Shown: positions 16,715-25,595, counted from the first letter of the stretch. The stretch is DNA of 64,000 bases from Sulfitobacter dubius (GCF_900113435.1 NZ_FOPG01000003.1:558001-622000); one strand, 5' to 3'. The notes: generated by a model from the letters alone, not told the origin. Made by a program: numbers and translations.

Positions 16715-17449
16715 ATGAACAAACTTCTTCTCTCGACCGCCCTCAGCCTTCTCATCACCGCCCCCGCCTTTGCCGCGGGCACCCATGGCGGCGGTCATGA
16801 CGACGACGGCCACGGCGACATGCACAAGGAAATGGCCATCGGCATGCCCGGCAAGGCCGAGGCGGTCGATCGCACCATCGACGTGACCATGCGCGAAACC
16901 GACGATGGCGAAATGATCTTTGAGCCCGCCGAGTTCCACATCAAGAAGGGCGAGACGATCCGCTTCAACGTCACCAACAAAGGCGAGATCGAGCATGAGT
17001 TCGTGATCGACACGATGGAGGGCATTGCCAAGCACAAGGAAGCCATGGCCAAGATGGACATGGAGCATGACGACCCGAATTCGGTCCGTCTCGACTCCGG
17101 CATGGAGGGCGAGGTGATCTGGACCTTCGCCAACGAAGGCAGCTTCGAATTCGCCTGCCTGATCCCCGGCCACTACGAATCCGGCATGCATGGCCCGATC
17201 ACCGTGGCGCAGTCTGATGAGGCGCCAGAGGCGCCCGCGGTCTACTCCACCGGCAAGATCAAGAAGGTCGACGCGAAGGGTAAGAAAGTGACCATCATTC
17301 ACGGCCCGCTTGAAAACCTCGACATGCCGTCGATGACCATGGTGTTCAAAGCCGATGAAGCGCTGATCGCCAAAATGAAAGAAGGCCAGAACATCGAATT
17401 CGTGGCCGACCGCGTGAAAGGCAAGCTCACCGTCACAGCGATGAAGTAA
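16715..17449 (+). CDS. Cupredoxin-CusF fusion, periplasmic copper carrier
   Basis: The 244-residue protein has a Sec signal (residues 1-20), a His/Asp-rich linker, and a cupredoxin domain (about 50-165) whose type 1 ligands are seen as EHEF and C-x4-H-x4-M in ACLIPGHYESGM. A second domain (about 175-244) matches CusF: GKIKKVDAKGKKVTI, then H in IIHGPL and the MPSMTM motif that binds Cu(I). The CusF His and Met ligands are present; the Trp seen in E. coli CusF is not. Such a fusion could couple electron or copper transfer from the adjacent oxidase to a chaperone site. It is the last gene before a terminator. Confidence 0.9.
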   Translation: MNKLLLSTALSLLITAPAFAAGTHGGGHDDDGHGDMHKEMAIGMPGKAEAVDRTIDVTMRETDDGEMIFEPAEFHIKKGETIRFNVTNKGEIEHEFVIDTMEGIAKHKEAMAKMDMEHDDPNSVRLDSGMEGEVIWTFANEGSFEFACLIPGHYESGMHGPITVAQSDEAPEAPAVYSTGKIKKVDAKGKKVTIIHGPLENLDMPSMTMVFKADEALIAKMKEGQNIEFVADRVKGKLTVTAMK

Positions 17450-17457
17450 GCGCCTAT

Positions 17458-17488
17458 CGCAGGGCCGCTTGAACGGGCCGGCCCTGCG
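17458..17488 (+). terminator. Terminator of the copper operon
   Basis: A perfect 9-bp stem (CGCAGGGCC at 17458-17466 with GGCCCTGCG at 17480-17488) begins 8 bp after the cupredoxin-CusF stop and is followed by CTTTCC. The stem is strong but the T-run is short. Confidence 0.6.
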
Positions 17489-17518
17489 CTTTCCACCAAA
17501 AATAAGGCACTTCGAGCT

Positions 17519-18061
17519 ATGAAATCGCGTGGAACCATCGCCCTTTGGGCCATCGCTGCACTACAGGCAATTGTGGCGATCTTCTTTACTGTTTGCTTCC
17601 TACTGGACGTCATAGGAATGGAGCCCGATTTTCTGATCTGGCAGAGCCATGAGTATCAGCAAACGATCTTGGCAATCGGGTTGAATCTGGGGGTCGCCTT
17701 GGGTTGGATTGCCTTGAGAATGAGTCTTCATCGTGCCCGGCTTGCCGAAGAAAAGATGCGCAAATGCACGTCGGAGTTCTCGCAATTGATAGCCGAGCAT
17801 TTTCATAAATGGAGACTGACGTCCGCAGAGAAAGACGTCGCGCTCTTCTTGACGAAAGGACTAAGTACCCGGGATATTGCAGGGCTGCGAGGCACCTCCG
17901 AAGGCACGATTAAAGCGCAAACAAATGCAATCTATCGCAAGGCGGGGGTCGCGGGCCGAACTCAGTTGCTCAGCACCTTCATTGAGGACCTGATGGATGA
18001 CGTCTTGGTGCCCGCAGAGGTGCGCGATGATACGAGGGTTCATGTGGACGACGCAGCTTGA
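17519..18061 (+). CDS. Membrane-anchored LuxR-type HTH regulator
   Basis: The 180-residue protein has two membrane helices at about 8-30 and 45-66 and a C-terminal LuxR/GerE helix-turn-helix (about 100-160). The HTH motifs are LTSAEKDVALFLTKGLSTRDI and SEGTIKAQTNAIYRKAGVAGR. There is no receiver or autoinducer domain, so the signal is likely sensed in or near the membrane. It sits just beyond the copper operon terminator with its own start. A link to copper control is plausible from position only. Confidence 0.82.
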   Translation: MKSRGTIALWAIAALQAIVAIFFTVCFLLDVIGMEPDFLIWQSHEYQQTILAIGLNLGVALGWIALRMSLHRARLAEEKMRKCTSEFSQLIAEHFHKWRLTSAEKDVALFLTKGLSTRDIAGLRGTSEGTIKAQTNAIYRKAGVAGRTQLLSTFIEDLMDDVLVPAEVRDDTRVHVDDAA

Positions 18062-18096
18062 TTGCCTCCCATCTTGACCAAAGGATGGCTGTCTGG

Positions 18097-18300
18097 ACAG
18101 AGCGGCAGGGTGAACCCGTGCTCTTAAGAACGGATAACTTTCCCGCGCCGCCGCATGATGCGACGGGCCATACTTGGCATCACGGTAACGCGCTGCTGTT
18201 GGACTATACCAAACTTGGGGGCAAGGCTGCACCGGCTGCCCGGGGCGTGAAGAGGTTTGATAGTGGGAAGCCCGCCTTCAGTGAGGTGATCTCGAATGAC
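18097..18300 (+). pseudogene. C-terminal remnant of a c-type cytochrome
   Basis: Codons in this span encode FPAPPHDATGHTWHHG, LLLDYTKLGGKAA and FDSGKPAFSEVIS. These resemble the middle and end of small periplasmic cytochromes c often found near copper oxidase genes (their Met ligand lies in a similar GMPAF motif; here Lys replaces the Met). The CxxCH heme site and signal peptide are missing, and the usual ending is lost. The open frame continues to 18453 with unrelated codons. It marks the decayed right edge of the copper region. Confidence 0.55.
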
Positions 18301-18484
18301 CTCGGCCTGTCTGATCCCAAGCCCGACACCAAATGGGCAAAGGCGCAGCGGCTAAGGCCGAATGTGTTGCGCAACTATCTGCGAAGTGACGTGAAACCTG
18401 TGGCGGGCATGGAGACTTTCCCACCCGCTATGAAACAGTCGGTCGCCACGTAAGCTGCGGCGGCCGACCGTCACGACTGTGTTT

Positions 18485-19501
18485 TTAGGTGATTGTAAAA
18501 CCGCGGCCAACAGGATCGGTTTCATCGATCAACCATTTGGCATAGCCGATAACTTTGGCGGTGCCTTTAACCGTAGGGATCACAGCGCGCTGGTTCCCCA
18601 GCATGGTTTCACCCAAAAGCTGACCTTCGAAGCGCCCTTGGCCCAGCAGGCCCTCGGACTTGATGGTTTGGCCGATCTTCATCTGCCCACGCGCTTCGAA
18701 CATCGCCATCATCATTGATGTGCCCGTGCCGCCGGGCGAGCGATCAAGCTTTCCATCGCTGAAGACATGCACGTTGCGGTAAAGGCTGTCCGCGTGGTCA
18801 GGCTCTTGCCAGAAGGTAGTGAAGTTCAGACCCTGAATATGCTTCTCGGTCGGGTGCTGAATTTTCATCTTGGCGTTGATCTGATCCTTCACCAGCACAC
18901 CCATCTCAGACAGCAGCTTGCCGTTCTGTGGACCGATCGGGCGTTCCCCGTCTGGCCATTTGACGACAGCAAAGAAGTTGCCACCAAAGGTGATGTCTGC
19001 CTTCAATTCGCCATAGCCGGGCAGGGTGATCGGCACATCTTGTTCCAGAACAAAGGCAGGGACGTTTTGGAATTTGGTCCAAGCGATCTGACCGTTTTCG
19101 CGGCCTACTTCAGAGGTCACATCGCCTGCTGGTGTTTCAAAGCGGATTTTCGTTACATCGCCGCCCGCGTCATGCACCAGCCCGTGTGAGACCAGTGCCA
19201 TAGACAGTGCGATAGTGCCGTGGCCACACATCTCCATGAAATCATCACCATCGCACCACAGCATGCCCGCGTCATAATCGGAGCTGGAAGGCGGGGTGAC
19301 GAAGACGCCGACCATATCGTGGTGGCCGCGTGGCTCACGCAGAAGGGCCGTTCGCACGAAGTTATAGTTGTCTCGGATAAACTGACGTTTTTCGGTGACG
19401 CTCAGCCCGTGGGGATAGGGGATGCCCCCGTGGATGATGCAGGTGGGTTCGCCATCGGTATGTGTATAGATCACATCGACGAAGCGGTTGTTGGTCATCA
19501 T
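18485..19501 (-). CDS. Proline racemase family enzyme with Gly at the second catalytic Cys
   Basis: The 338-residue protein has the family fold with C92 in MEMCGHGTIA. The second catalytic position, normally Cys in DRSPCGTGT of racemases and epimerases, is Gly257 in DRSPGGTGTS (codon GGC). Enzymes of this family with a non-Cys residue there, such as Thr, are trans-3-hydroxy-L-proline dehydratases. A dehydratase-like or other one-base reaction is therefore more likely than racemisation. An AGGAGG site precedes the start. It lies 45 bp beyond a TRAP transporter on the same strand, with a GlxA-type regulator nearby, so the substrate is probably an imported proline-like compound. Confidence 0.85.
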   Translation of the reverse strand: MMTNNRFVDVIYTHTDGEPTCIIHGGIPYPHGLSVTEKRQFIRDNYNFVRTALLREPRGHHDMVGVFVTPPSSSDYDAGMLWCDGDDFMEMCGHGTIALSMALVSHGLVHDAGGDVTKIRFETPAGDVTSEVGRENGQIAWTKFQNVPAFVLEQDVPITLPGYGELKADITFGGNFFAVVKWPDGERPIGPQNGKLLSEMGVLVKDQINAKMKIQHPTEKHIQGLNFTTFWQEPDHADSLYRNVHVFSDGKLDRSPGGTGTSMMMAMFEARGQMKIGQTIKSEGLLGQGRFEGQLLGETMLGNQRAVIPTVKGTAKVIGYAKWLIDETDPVGRGFTIT

Positions 19502-19546
19502 TGGACAGAGTCCTCCTGTGGTTTTTCTTAGAAAGTGAAAAAAGTG

Positions 19547-20827
19547 TTAGAGTCCGAGGGCGCGCGGGATCAGCAGCACGAGTTGATCGGGGAAGGCGAT
19601 CACGGCACCCAGAACAAGGAACATCACCGCGATAAAGGGCAGGTTCGCCCGGGTTAGGGTCAAGATATCGACCTTCGCGATGACGCTGGTGATAAAGAGG
19701 GCGGCCCCAACTGGCGGGGTCTGTTGGCCGATGCCCCAGCAAAGGACAACGACCATGCCAAAGTGGATCGGGTCGATCCCCAGCAGTTTCACTGCTGGAA
19801 GGAACAGCGGCACGATGATGAAGATCATCGCAATCCCGTCCAAAAAGGTGCCCGCGATAATCATGATTGCGCTCAGCATGATCAGGAACAGGATGGGTGA
19901 CATGTCCATCTGTGCGAGCGGCGCGAGAATGCTGTCGGCCAATTGCTCGAACGTGAAGGCAAAGCCCATGACATGCGCGGTCGCCGTCACCAGCATCACC
20001 GCGCCGGATAGAACTGCGGCCTCGCAGAAGGTTTGATAGAGTACACGCAGCTTGAGGGTACGGTAGTAGAACATACCAACGCAGATGCCATAGACGACTG
20101 CCACGGCAGAGGCTTCGGTCGGGGTAAAGATACCACCCAGAATGCCCCCAAGGATGATCGCCGGCATCAGCAACGCGGGAAGCGCTTTGCCAAAGGCAAC
20201 CAACATGCGTTTGCCGCTGAAAGGGGCCTCAACCGGGTAGCCTTCGCGCACCGAGATGATCCATGCCACAATGATCAGAGCCACGCCCAGCAGCACGCCC
20301 GCCATCAGCCCCGCGGCAAAGAGCGCGCCTGTAGAGATGCCGAGATAGGCCCCCAGAATGACCATGGGCACGCTGGGCGGAATGATGATGCCGATGGTGG
20401 AAGACGCGGCAGTGACGGCTGCGGTGAAGGGGCGGCTGTAGCCGCGCTTGATCATAGGGTCGATAATCATCCCGCCCACGGCGGCTGTGTCGGACATCGA
20501 TGTGCCGCTCATCCCTGCAAAGAACATGGAGGTGACGACATTAACCGCCGCCAGACCGCCGCGCATCTGTCCAACGAGGGTCTTCGCAAATTCGATGAGA
20601 TGACCAGAGATGCCAGAACGACTCATGATTTGACCGGCAAGGATGAAAAGCGGCACCGCCAGCAGTGGGAAACTTTGCACCCCGCGGTAAAGGCGCTGAG
20701 CGACGATCAACTGGTCGATGTCTCCCATCCAGAAGATGCCGATGGCGATGCAAACCAACGCAAATGCGATGGGCAGGCCGATGCCGATCAATCCCAAAAG
20801 GATGCAGAGGATTAAAAGCAGTTCCAT
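19547..20827 (-). CDS. TRAP transporter large permease (DctM)
   Basis: The 426-residue protein has about 12 membrane helices and the DctM layout, with a typical opening (LILCILLGLIGIGLPIAFAL), the FFAGMSGTSMSDTAAVGG region and IGIIIPPSVPMVILG. It forms the Na+-driven channel subunit for an organic acid or amino-acid-like substrate. It is transcribed with dctQ and dctP upstream and the racemase-family gene downstream, so import and first catabolic step are likely co-regulated. Confidence 0.93.
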   Translation of the reverse strand: MELLLILCILLGLIGIGLPIAFALVCIAIGIFWMGDIDQLIVAQRLYRGVQSFPLLAVPLFILAGQIMSRSGISGHLIEFAKTLVGQMRGGLAAVNVVTSMFFAGMSGTSMSDTAAVGGMIIDPMIKRGYSRPFTAAVTAASSTIGIIIPPSVPMVILGAYLGISTGALFAAGLMAGVLLGVALIIVAWIISVREGYPVEAPFSGKRMLVAFGKALPALLMPAIILGGILGGIFTPTEASAVAVVYGICVGMFYYRTLKLRVLYQTFCEAAVLSGAVMLVTATAHVMGFAFTFEQLADSILAPLAQMDMSPILFLIMLSAIMIIAGTFLDGIAMIFIIVPLFLPAVKLLGIDPIHFGMVVVLCWGIGQQTPPVGAALFITSVIAKVDILTLTRANLPFIAVMFLVLGAVIAFPDQLVLLIPRALGL

Positions 20828-20844
20828 GGTCGGTTATCCTCGGG

Positions 20845-21348
20845 TCAAAGATCGAAAGGGCTGTTGTCGGCGTCGTGGCGGCTGTCGGGGTCAAGCCCCT
20901 GACGAATGCGCGGCAGGCTGCGGGCAATCTGTATCAGCGCATCAAAGCAGATCAGCGCGCCTGCAATGGGGATCGCCGCATAAAGCCAGCCGCTAGAGAT
21001 TTCCAAAACATTGGTAGTCTGCCCGGCAAAGCGGATAACCTGCCGCCCGCCATACCACGCCATGATCCAGCCCACGCCACCGATAAGTAGCTGGTTGATG
21101 ACGTAAAGAACGCCTTGCGCCCAGAAGGGCAGGTTGCGCACGAAGACATCGACCTTCAGATGCGCACCCCGCCGCAGCGCCAGATAGCTTCCTAAGAAGG
21201 TAATATAGGTCAGCAGCGCCAGCGAAACCTCAAAGCTCCAGCTGAGCGCGTTGTCGAGGAGATAGCGGTAGATTACCGCCAGAAAAGCCACACCGACGGC
21301 CGCGAGCAGCAGGGCTGAGATGATCGCTTCGAGTATGCGGTTAATCAT
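20845..21348 (-). CDS. TRAP transporter small permease (DctQ)
   Basis: The 167-residue protein has four membrane helices and the DctQ signature (VIYRYLLDNALSWSFEVS and YLALRRGAHLKVDVF). It pairs with DctM to form the membrane complex. A good AGAGGAGAT site precedes the start. It lies 17 bp before dctM and 22 bp after dctP on the same strand. The charged C-terminal tail (after about 145) is cytoplasmic and not conserved. Confidence 0.9.
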   Translation of the reverse strand: MINRILEAIISALLLAAVGVAFLAVIYRYLLDNALSWSFEVSLALLTYITFLGSYLALRRGAHLKVDVFVRNLPFWAQGVLYVINQLLIGGVGWIMAWYGGRQVIRFAGQTTNVLEISSGWLYAAIPIAGALICFDALIQIARSLPRIRQGLDPDSRHDADNSPFDL

Positions 21349-21370
21349 GGCTATCTCCTCTGGGCTGGCC

Positions 21371-22360
21371 TTACTGATCTGCGGCGCGGATCAGATCGAT
21401 CAGCTTTTGCGCATCGGGGCCTTGCTCGGCTGCCCAATCCTCCCAGATTTGGCCGGACTGCGCCGTGAAGGCTTCAACATCAGCCTCGTTCACTTCCATG
21501 CCTGCTTCCTCAAGGAAGCTGACAATCTCAGCGTCAGCTTTGATGCCCAGTTCAACTGAACGCGCCTCGGCGGCTTCACCTGCCGCGAGGACCGCAGCCT
21601 GCTGGTCTTCGGTCAAGGATTGGAATTTGTCTTCGGCCATTAGGAGGTAGGTGACCGTATAGAGATGATTGGTAAGAGATAGGTACTTTTGCACTTCGTA
21701 AAATTTGGTGCTTTGCGCCCAGATTACTGGATTCTCTTGCCCATCATAAACGCCGGTCTGGAGCGCCGAGTAGAGTTCGCTGAACGGTAGAGGGGAGGCA
21801 TTAGCGCCATAGTGATTGAAGATCGCAATGCGCAAGGCGCTGCCCGGGGTGCGAATCTTGACGCCCTTCAGGTCTTCTGGGGTCGTGATCGGACGGACAT
21901 TGTTGGTGATCTGGCGAAAGCCGCCTTCCAAAAAGCCAACCACCCGCAGGCCTTTTTCGGCAAGCATCGCTTCGATCATTTGGCCTGCTTCGCCATCCAT
22001 TGCCGCTTTCACGTGCGCGCGGCTGGAAAAAATATAGGGCAAGGCGGCTGCACCAAGTTCAGGTGCGACGGCGGTGATCGGCGTTTCGATTGTGGCCATG
22101 TCGAGGATCGAAGACTGCATCGCTTCGATCGAGCTTTCCTGATCGCCGAGTGCGCTGGAGTGGAACAATTTGGTGCCGAGACTGCCGCCGCTTTTGTCCT
22201 TCAGAACTTCGTTGAAATGCTCAACCGAGCGGAAGGCGATCCCGTCTTGGTTGCCGGGAACATTGACACGAAAATTGATATCTTGGGCCAGTGCAGGCAG
22301 GGTTGCCAATGCGCTGACCGAAGCGGCTAAAGCAAAGGCGGCAAAAGTTCTGCGGTTCAT
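21371..22360 (-). CDS. TRAP transporter substrate-binding protein (DctP)
   Basis: The 329-residue periplasmic protein has a signal peptide (MNRRTFAAFALAASVSALATLPALA; cleavage after about residue 25). The DctP fold shows in GGFRQITNNVRPITTPEDLKGVKIRTP, whose Arg normally pairs with the substrate carboxylate, and in YSALQTGVYDGQENPV. The ATG at 22360 is chosen for its GAGGGAGA site and signal peptide. It heads the dctPQM-racemase set, divergent from a GlxA-type regulator. Confidence 0.92.
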   Translation of the reverse strand: MNRRTFAAFALAASVSALATLPALAQDINFRVNVPGNQDGIAFRSVEHFNEVLKDKSGGSLGTKLFHSSALGDQESSIEAMQSSILDMATIETPITAVAPELGAAALPYIFSSRAHVKAAMDGEAGQMIEAMLAEKGLRVVGFLEGGFRQITNNVRPITTPEDLKGVKIRTPGSALRIAIFNHYGANASPLPFSELYSALQTGVYDGQENPVIWAQSTKFYEVQKYLSLTNHLYTVTYLLMAEDKFQSLTEDQQAAVLAAGEAAEARSVELGIKADAEIVSFLEEAGMEVNEADVEAFTAQSGQIWEDWAAEQGPDAQKLIDLIRAADQ

Positions 22361-22528
22361 TCTGAGTCTCCCTCTCTGTGCCCCGTTGTATACGGTGGGG
22401 CTGTATAGGACGTTAGACAGCGATGGACCCCCTCGATAGAATAGATTAGACAGATAAGTGAATATTTCGGACATTTTTGTTTGAAATCACTACTCTCTGA
22501 TCATGACGCCACCGTTAATGGGGATGTG

Positions 22529-23503
22529 ATGCGCCGTACTGAACAGAAACTTCGCGTCGGGTTTTTGCTGTTGGATAGCTTCACCCTCAACGCCTTCTCC
22601 GGATTCGTCGAGGCGATCCGCCTTGCCGCTGACCATGGCGGCCGCAGCCGGCAGGTTGCCTGCGGTTGGGAGGTTATGGGGAAGGGCAAGGTTGCGGCCA
22701 GTTGCGGGCTGTCCGTTGCAGCGACTTCGCCATTGATCGATCCAAAGGAGGTCGACTATGTCGCGGTTTGCGGTGGGAATGGTTACCGAATTAGGTCCCA
22801 GCCCCAATGGCTGGATCAATACCTCTCCGAGGTCGCTGAGTCTGGTGTCCCCTTGATCGGGCTCTGTACCGGGACATTTAACATTGCGCGGGCGGGGCTG
22901 ATGCAGGGCTATCCGGCCTGCGTGCATTGGAACGTAGCAGACGAATTTCACGATCAATTCCCGCGGGTCGAAGCCTTTACTGACCGGATATTCTTGGACG
23001 CCGGGGCGCGTATCACCTGCGCAGGGTCGACCGGGGCCTCGGATCTGGCACTTCACCTGATCCATCGCCACTGCGGGAGTGAGTATGCTCAGCAATCCAT
23101 CCGACATATGATGATGCAAGGACAGCGGGCAGGGACTTTTCCTCAAGCGCATTTCTCAAAGAGCACCCATGATGTGAAAGATGAGGTGGTACGGCGTTGC
23201 GCAGCCCTGATGGAGCAAAAAATCAATATGCCGCCATCAATGGATGTCCTGGCCGCCGAGGTGGGGATCAGTGTCCGTCAACTTGATCGGCGATTTAATC
23301 AGGCCATGGGGCAATCCCCGTCTCGGTATTTCCGTTCAATGCGGCTCAGCTACGCGCTTTGGCGATTGACGCATACCACGGACAGGATCGCCGAAATCGC
23401 AGCTGACGCTGGGTTTTCAGATTCCGCGCATTTTCATCGTGAGTTTCGTAAGTCCTATGGCACGTCTCCAAGCCTATACCGTCGTTCATCGAATACTCTC
23501 TAA
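22529..23503 (+). CDS. GlxA family transcriptional regulator (DJ-1/PfpI-like plus AraC HTH)
   Basis: From the ATG at 22529 the protein has 324 residues; a TTG 48 bp upstream is an alternative start. The N-terminal half (about 10-180) is a DJ-1/PfpI-like ligand domain with IGLCTGTFNIARAGLM and VHWN. The C-terminal half has the double HTH of AraC regulators (LAAEVGISVRQLDRRFNQAMG, IAEIAADAGFSDSAHFHREF, SYGTSP). Relatives control catabolism of amino acids and quaternary amines. It is divergent from dctP and is the likely regulator of the transporter/racemase set. Confidence 0.9.
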   Translation: MRRTEQKLRVGFLLLDSFTLNAFSGFVEAIRLAADHGGRSRQVACGWEVMGKGKVAASCGLSVAATSPLIDPKEVDYVAVCGGNGYRIRSQPQWLDQYLSEVAESGVPLIGLCTGTFNIARAGLMQGYPACVHWNVADEFHDQFPRVEAFTDRIFLDAGARITCAGSTGASDLALHLIHRHCGSEYAQQSIRHMMMQGQRAGTFPQAHFSKSTHDVKDEVVRRCAALMEQKINMPPSMDVLAAEVGISVRQLDRRFNQAMGQSPSRYFRSMRLSYALWRLTHTTDRIAEIAADAGFSDSAHFHREFRKSYGTSPSLYRRSSNTL

Positions 23504-23814
23504 TCGGTGAAGGAACCCTAATAGTAAGTCAGCTTTCCGGGGGTGCGAGCGCTCTTTCATCTTGGTGTTATGAGATTGCCTGAAGAGGTTAAATGCTCTC
23601 TTCGGTTACTTGCGATGCACCTTTTGAGCGGTAGGCATTCCCACCAATTTAATCGGAGGTTCCGCGATTGATGGGTTTTTTTAGAGCATCCAAAAACTGA
23701 CCTTGGCTGCGTACTAAATGAATCGCGATTCCGGGCCGTTGCCGACGATACCTTGGCCCAAACCAGCGTGCGACCGCCCCTACACGCTCGCACGCTTATC
23801 TTAGCTTAGAACCC
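23504..23814. other. Intergenic region between the GlxA-type regulator and the amidase
   Basis: This 311-bp stretch lies between converging genes. No supported gene, strong terminator or repeat was recognised. It is more AT-rich than its surroundings and its short frames contain no convincing domain. Confidence 0.5.
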
Positions 23815-25233
23815 TTACCTATCCCACAAAGCCCCACAAACCGGCGGAATCTCTTTCTCGATCGCCTGCATCGCGTCGACGATCAGATCTTCGCGCCAGC
23901 GACGGCCGGCGATTTGCACCCCGATGGGCTGGGGGCCGCTGGCCAAGCGCGCGATATGCGTTGGAATGTTGCCAGCAGGCAGCCCGGTAAAGTTCATGAT
24001 GAACGACCAATGCGCCTTGCCCAATACCTCACGCACACCTTCTGCACCCTCCGTATCGCGGCCAGCCGTGAAGAACGGCGCCAGCAGGAATGGGGTCAGG
24101 ATCAAGGGGTAATCCTCAAGAAACAGCGACCATTCGCGGGCGTAATGCGTGCGTTTGGCAATCATTTCCAGCTGCTGAGTACCTTCGAAAGGCGGGAATT
24201 CCGCATAGTAGGAATCGAAGATCGCATTCACTTCGTCAGATCCGTGGGCGCGAATATCCGGGCCCATGAGGGCTTGAACTTCGCCCAACAACGCACGGTA
24301 TCCAACTTCGCCGGTCTCGCGCGCAAGGGGCGGGTCGACCTCTTCGACGGCGTAGCCTGCATTTGACAGGGCGGATGCCGCATTATCAAGCGCCGTGGCC
24401 ACATCACCGTGCAGGCCAAACCCGAAATCTTCGCGTGTGACGGCGACACGGATCGGGCCGTCGATCAGTGCGCCACGCCAAGGAAGTGGCACATGGAACG
24501 GGTCGCGCGCGTCTGGCGTGATCAGGGAGGGCATCGAGAGGTGCAGATCAGATGCAGTTCTTGCGATAAGCCCTTGAACTGACATGGATTGTGCCAAAAA
24601 TCCCCGCTCAGCCTTTTGGCTGGGGTTCCACGCAGGCACCCGTCCCAATCCGGGTTTCACCGTGACCGCGCCATTTGCCGAAGCCGGAAAACGCAGCGAA
24701 CCGCCAATGTCGTTGCCATGGGCAAGTGCGCCAATCCCGGCCATCACGGCCGATCCGGCACCGCCCGAAGAGCCGCCCGCCGACAGATGCCGGCCCCAAG
24801 GGTTGTAGGTGCGCCCATAAAGTGGGTTGTCCGTGTCCGCACGAAAGGAAAATTCAGGCGTGTTGGTGCGGCCTATGATGATCGCGCCTGCATCTTTCAG
24901 GTTGCGAACCAGCGGCGCATCCTCGGGCGCAATTATGTCTTTGAACGCTGGAACACCGTTACTGGTGGCATGGCCCTTTTGGTCGACGTTTATTTTGATG
25001 GTGACCGGAACGCCGTGGAGCGCTCCTTTGGGCGCGCTGCTGACGTCCAAAGCGCTGGCCTCTGCTCGTGCTTCGTCAGCAAGGTTTTCGACAACCGCGT
25101 TCAGGTCTGGATTGACCTCATTCATACGTGCGATCGCCGCCTCGGTGGCGTCACTGGCCGAGATTGTGCCTGCCCGGGTGGCCGCTGAGATTTCGCTGGC
25201 GCTCCATTGCCAAAGCGGTTTGCTGTCGGTCAT
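23815..25233 (-). CDS. Amidase signature family hydrolase
   Basis: The 472-residue protein has the full Ser-cisSer-Lys triad: K80 in GVPVTIKINVD, cis-Ser S155 in AGGSSGGAG and nucleophile S179 in GNDIGGSLRFPA. It lacks the GatA-specific regions, so it is a stand-alone amide hydrolase rather than the tRNA amidotransferase subunit. The stretch at about 330-470 (substrate side) is variable and does not identify a substrate. No signal peptide is present. It is separated from the ABC transporter by 411 bp and faces away from it, so shared regulation is possible but unproven. Confidence 0.9.
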   Translation of the reverse strand: MTDSKPLWQWSASEISAATRAGTISASDATEAAIARMNEVNPDLNAVVENLADEARAEASALDVSSAPKGALHGVPVTIKINVDQKGHATSNGVPAFKDIIAPEDAPLVRNLKDAGAIIIGRTNTPEFSFRADTDNPLYGRTYNPWGRHLSAGGSSGGAGSAVMAGIGALAHGNDIGGSLRFPASANGAVTVKPGLGRVPAWNPSQKAERGFLAQSMSVQGLIARTASDLHLSMPSLITPDARDPFHVPLPWRGALIDGPIRVAVTREDFGFGLHGDVATALDNAASALSNAGYAVEEVDPPLARETGEVGYRALLGEVQALMGPDIRAHGSDEVNAIFDSYYAEFPPFEGTQQLEMIAKRTHYAREWSLFLEDYPLILTPFLLAPFFTAGRDTEGAEGVREVLGKAHWSFIMNFTGLPAGNIPTHIARLASGPQPIGVQIAGRRWREDLIVDAMQAIEKEIPPVCGALWDR

Positions 25234-25583
25234 TCCGGTTCCTTCCGTTCTATTTTATGCCCAACCAAGGCGGGGCCTTAGGTCGTGATGCGGCGACCTT
25301 CACAGGAAAAAACATAGCAAGGCAAGTAGTTTCGCCATGCGACGCTCCATAGGACAAATACGCATTGTCAGCCTGCCGCGCTGGCGGTTTGGCGTGCTAA
25401 AACTGCAAAGACAAGTCCGCCCAGCGTGATCCTATCGCACGGCGCTGCGCATGCCGATTGATCTGCCAATTTCTAAGTCGCGGTGATGCCAACCCTACCA
25501 AAACAAAAGGCAATTGCCATCATTGTCACAAAAGTTTTGCATTCTAAGGCGACAAGGAGGCATGCTGCGCCGAAGTATAAATT

Positions 25584-25595
25584 GACCATATGGTC
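25584..25595. promoter_or_regulatory. 12-bp palindrome upstream of the PotD-type gene
   Basis: GACCATATGGTC lies within the 411-bp gap between the amidase and the ABC transporter, 50 bp before the start of the binding-protein gene and overlapping a possible TTGACC -35. This is a perfect inverted repeat of the size used by GntR- or LysR-type operators. The remainder of the gap shows no gene and no other strong motif. The regulator is unknown. Confidence 0.45.

Noticed and set aside
23557-23793. Possible decayed transposase between the GlxA-type regulator and the amidase
   Set aside because: Two frames show a few residues reminiscent of IS ends, but no motif of any IS family can be aligned and no terminal repeats are visible.
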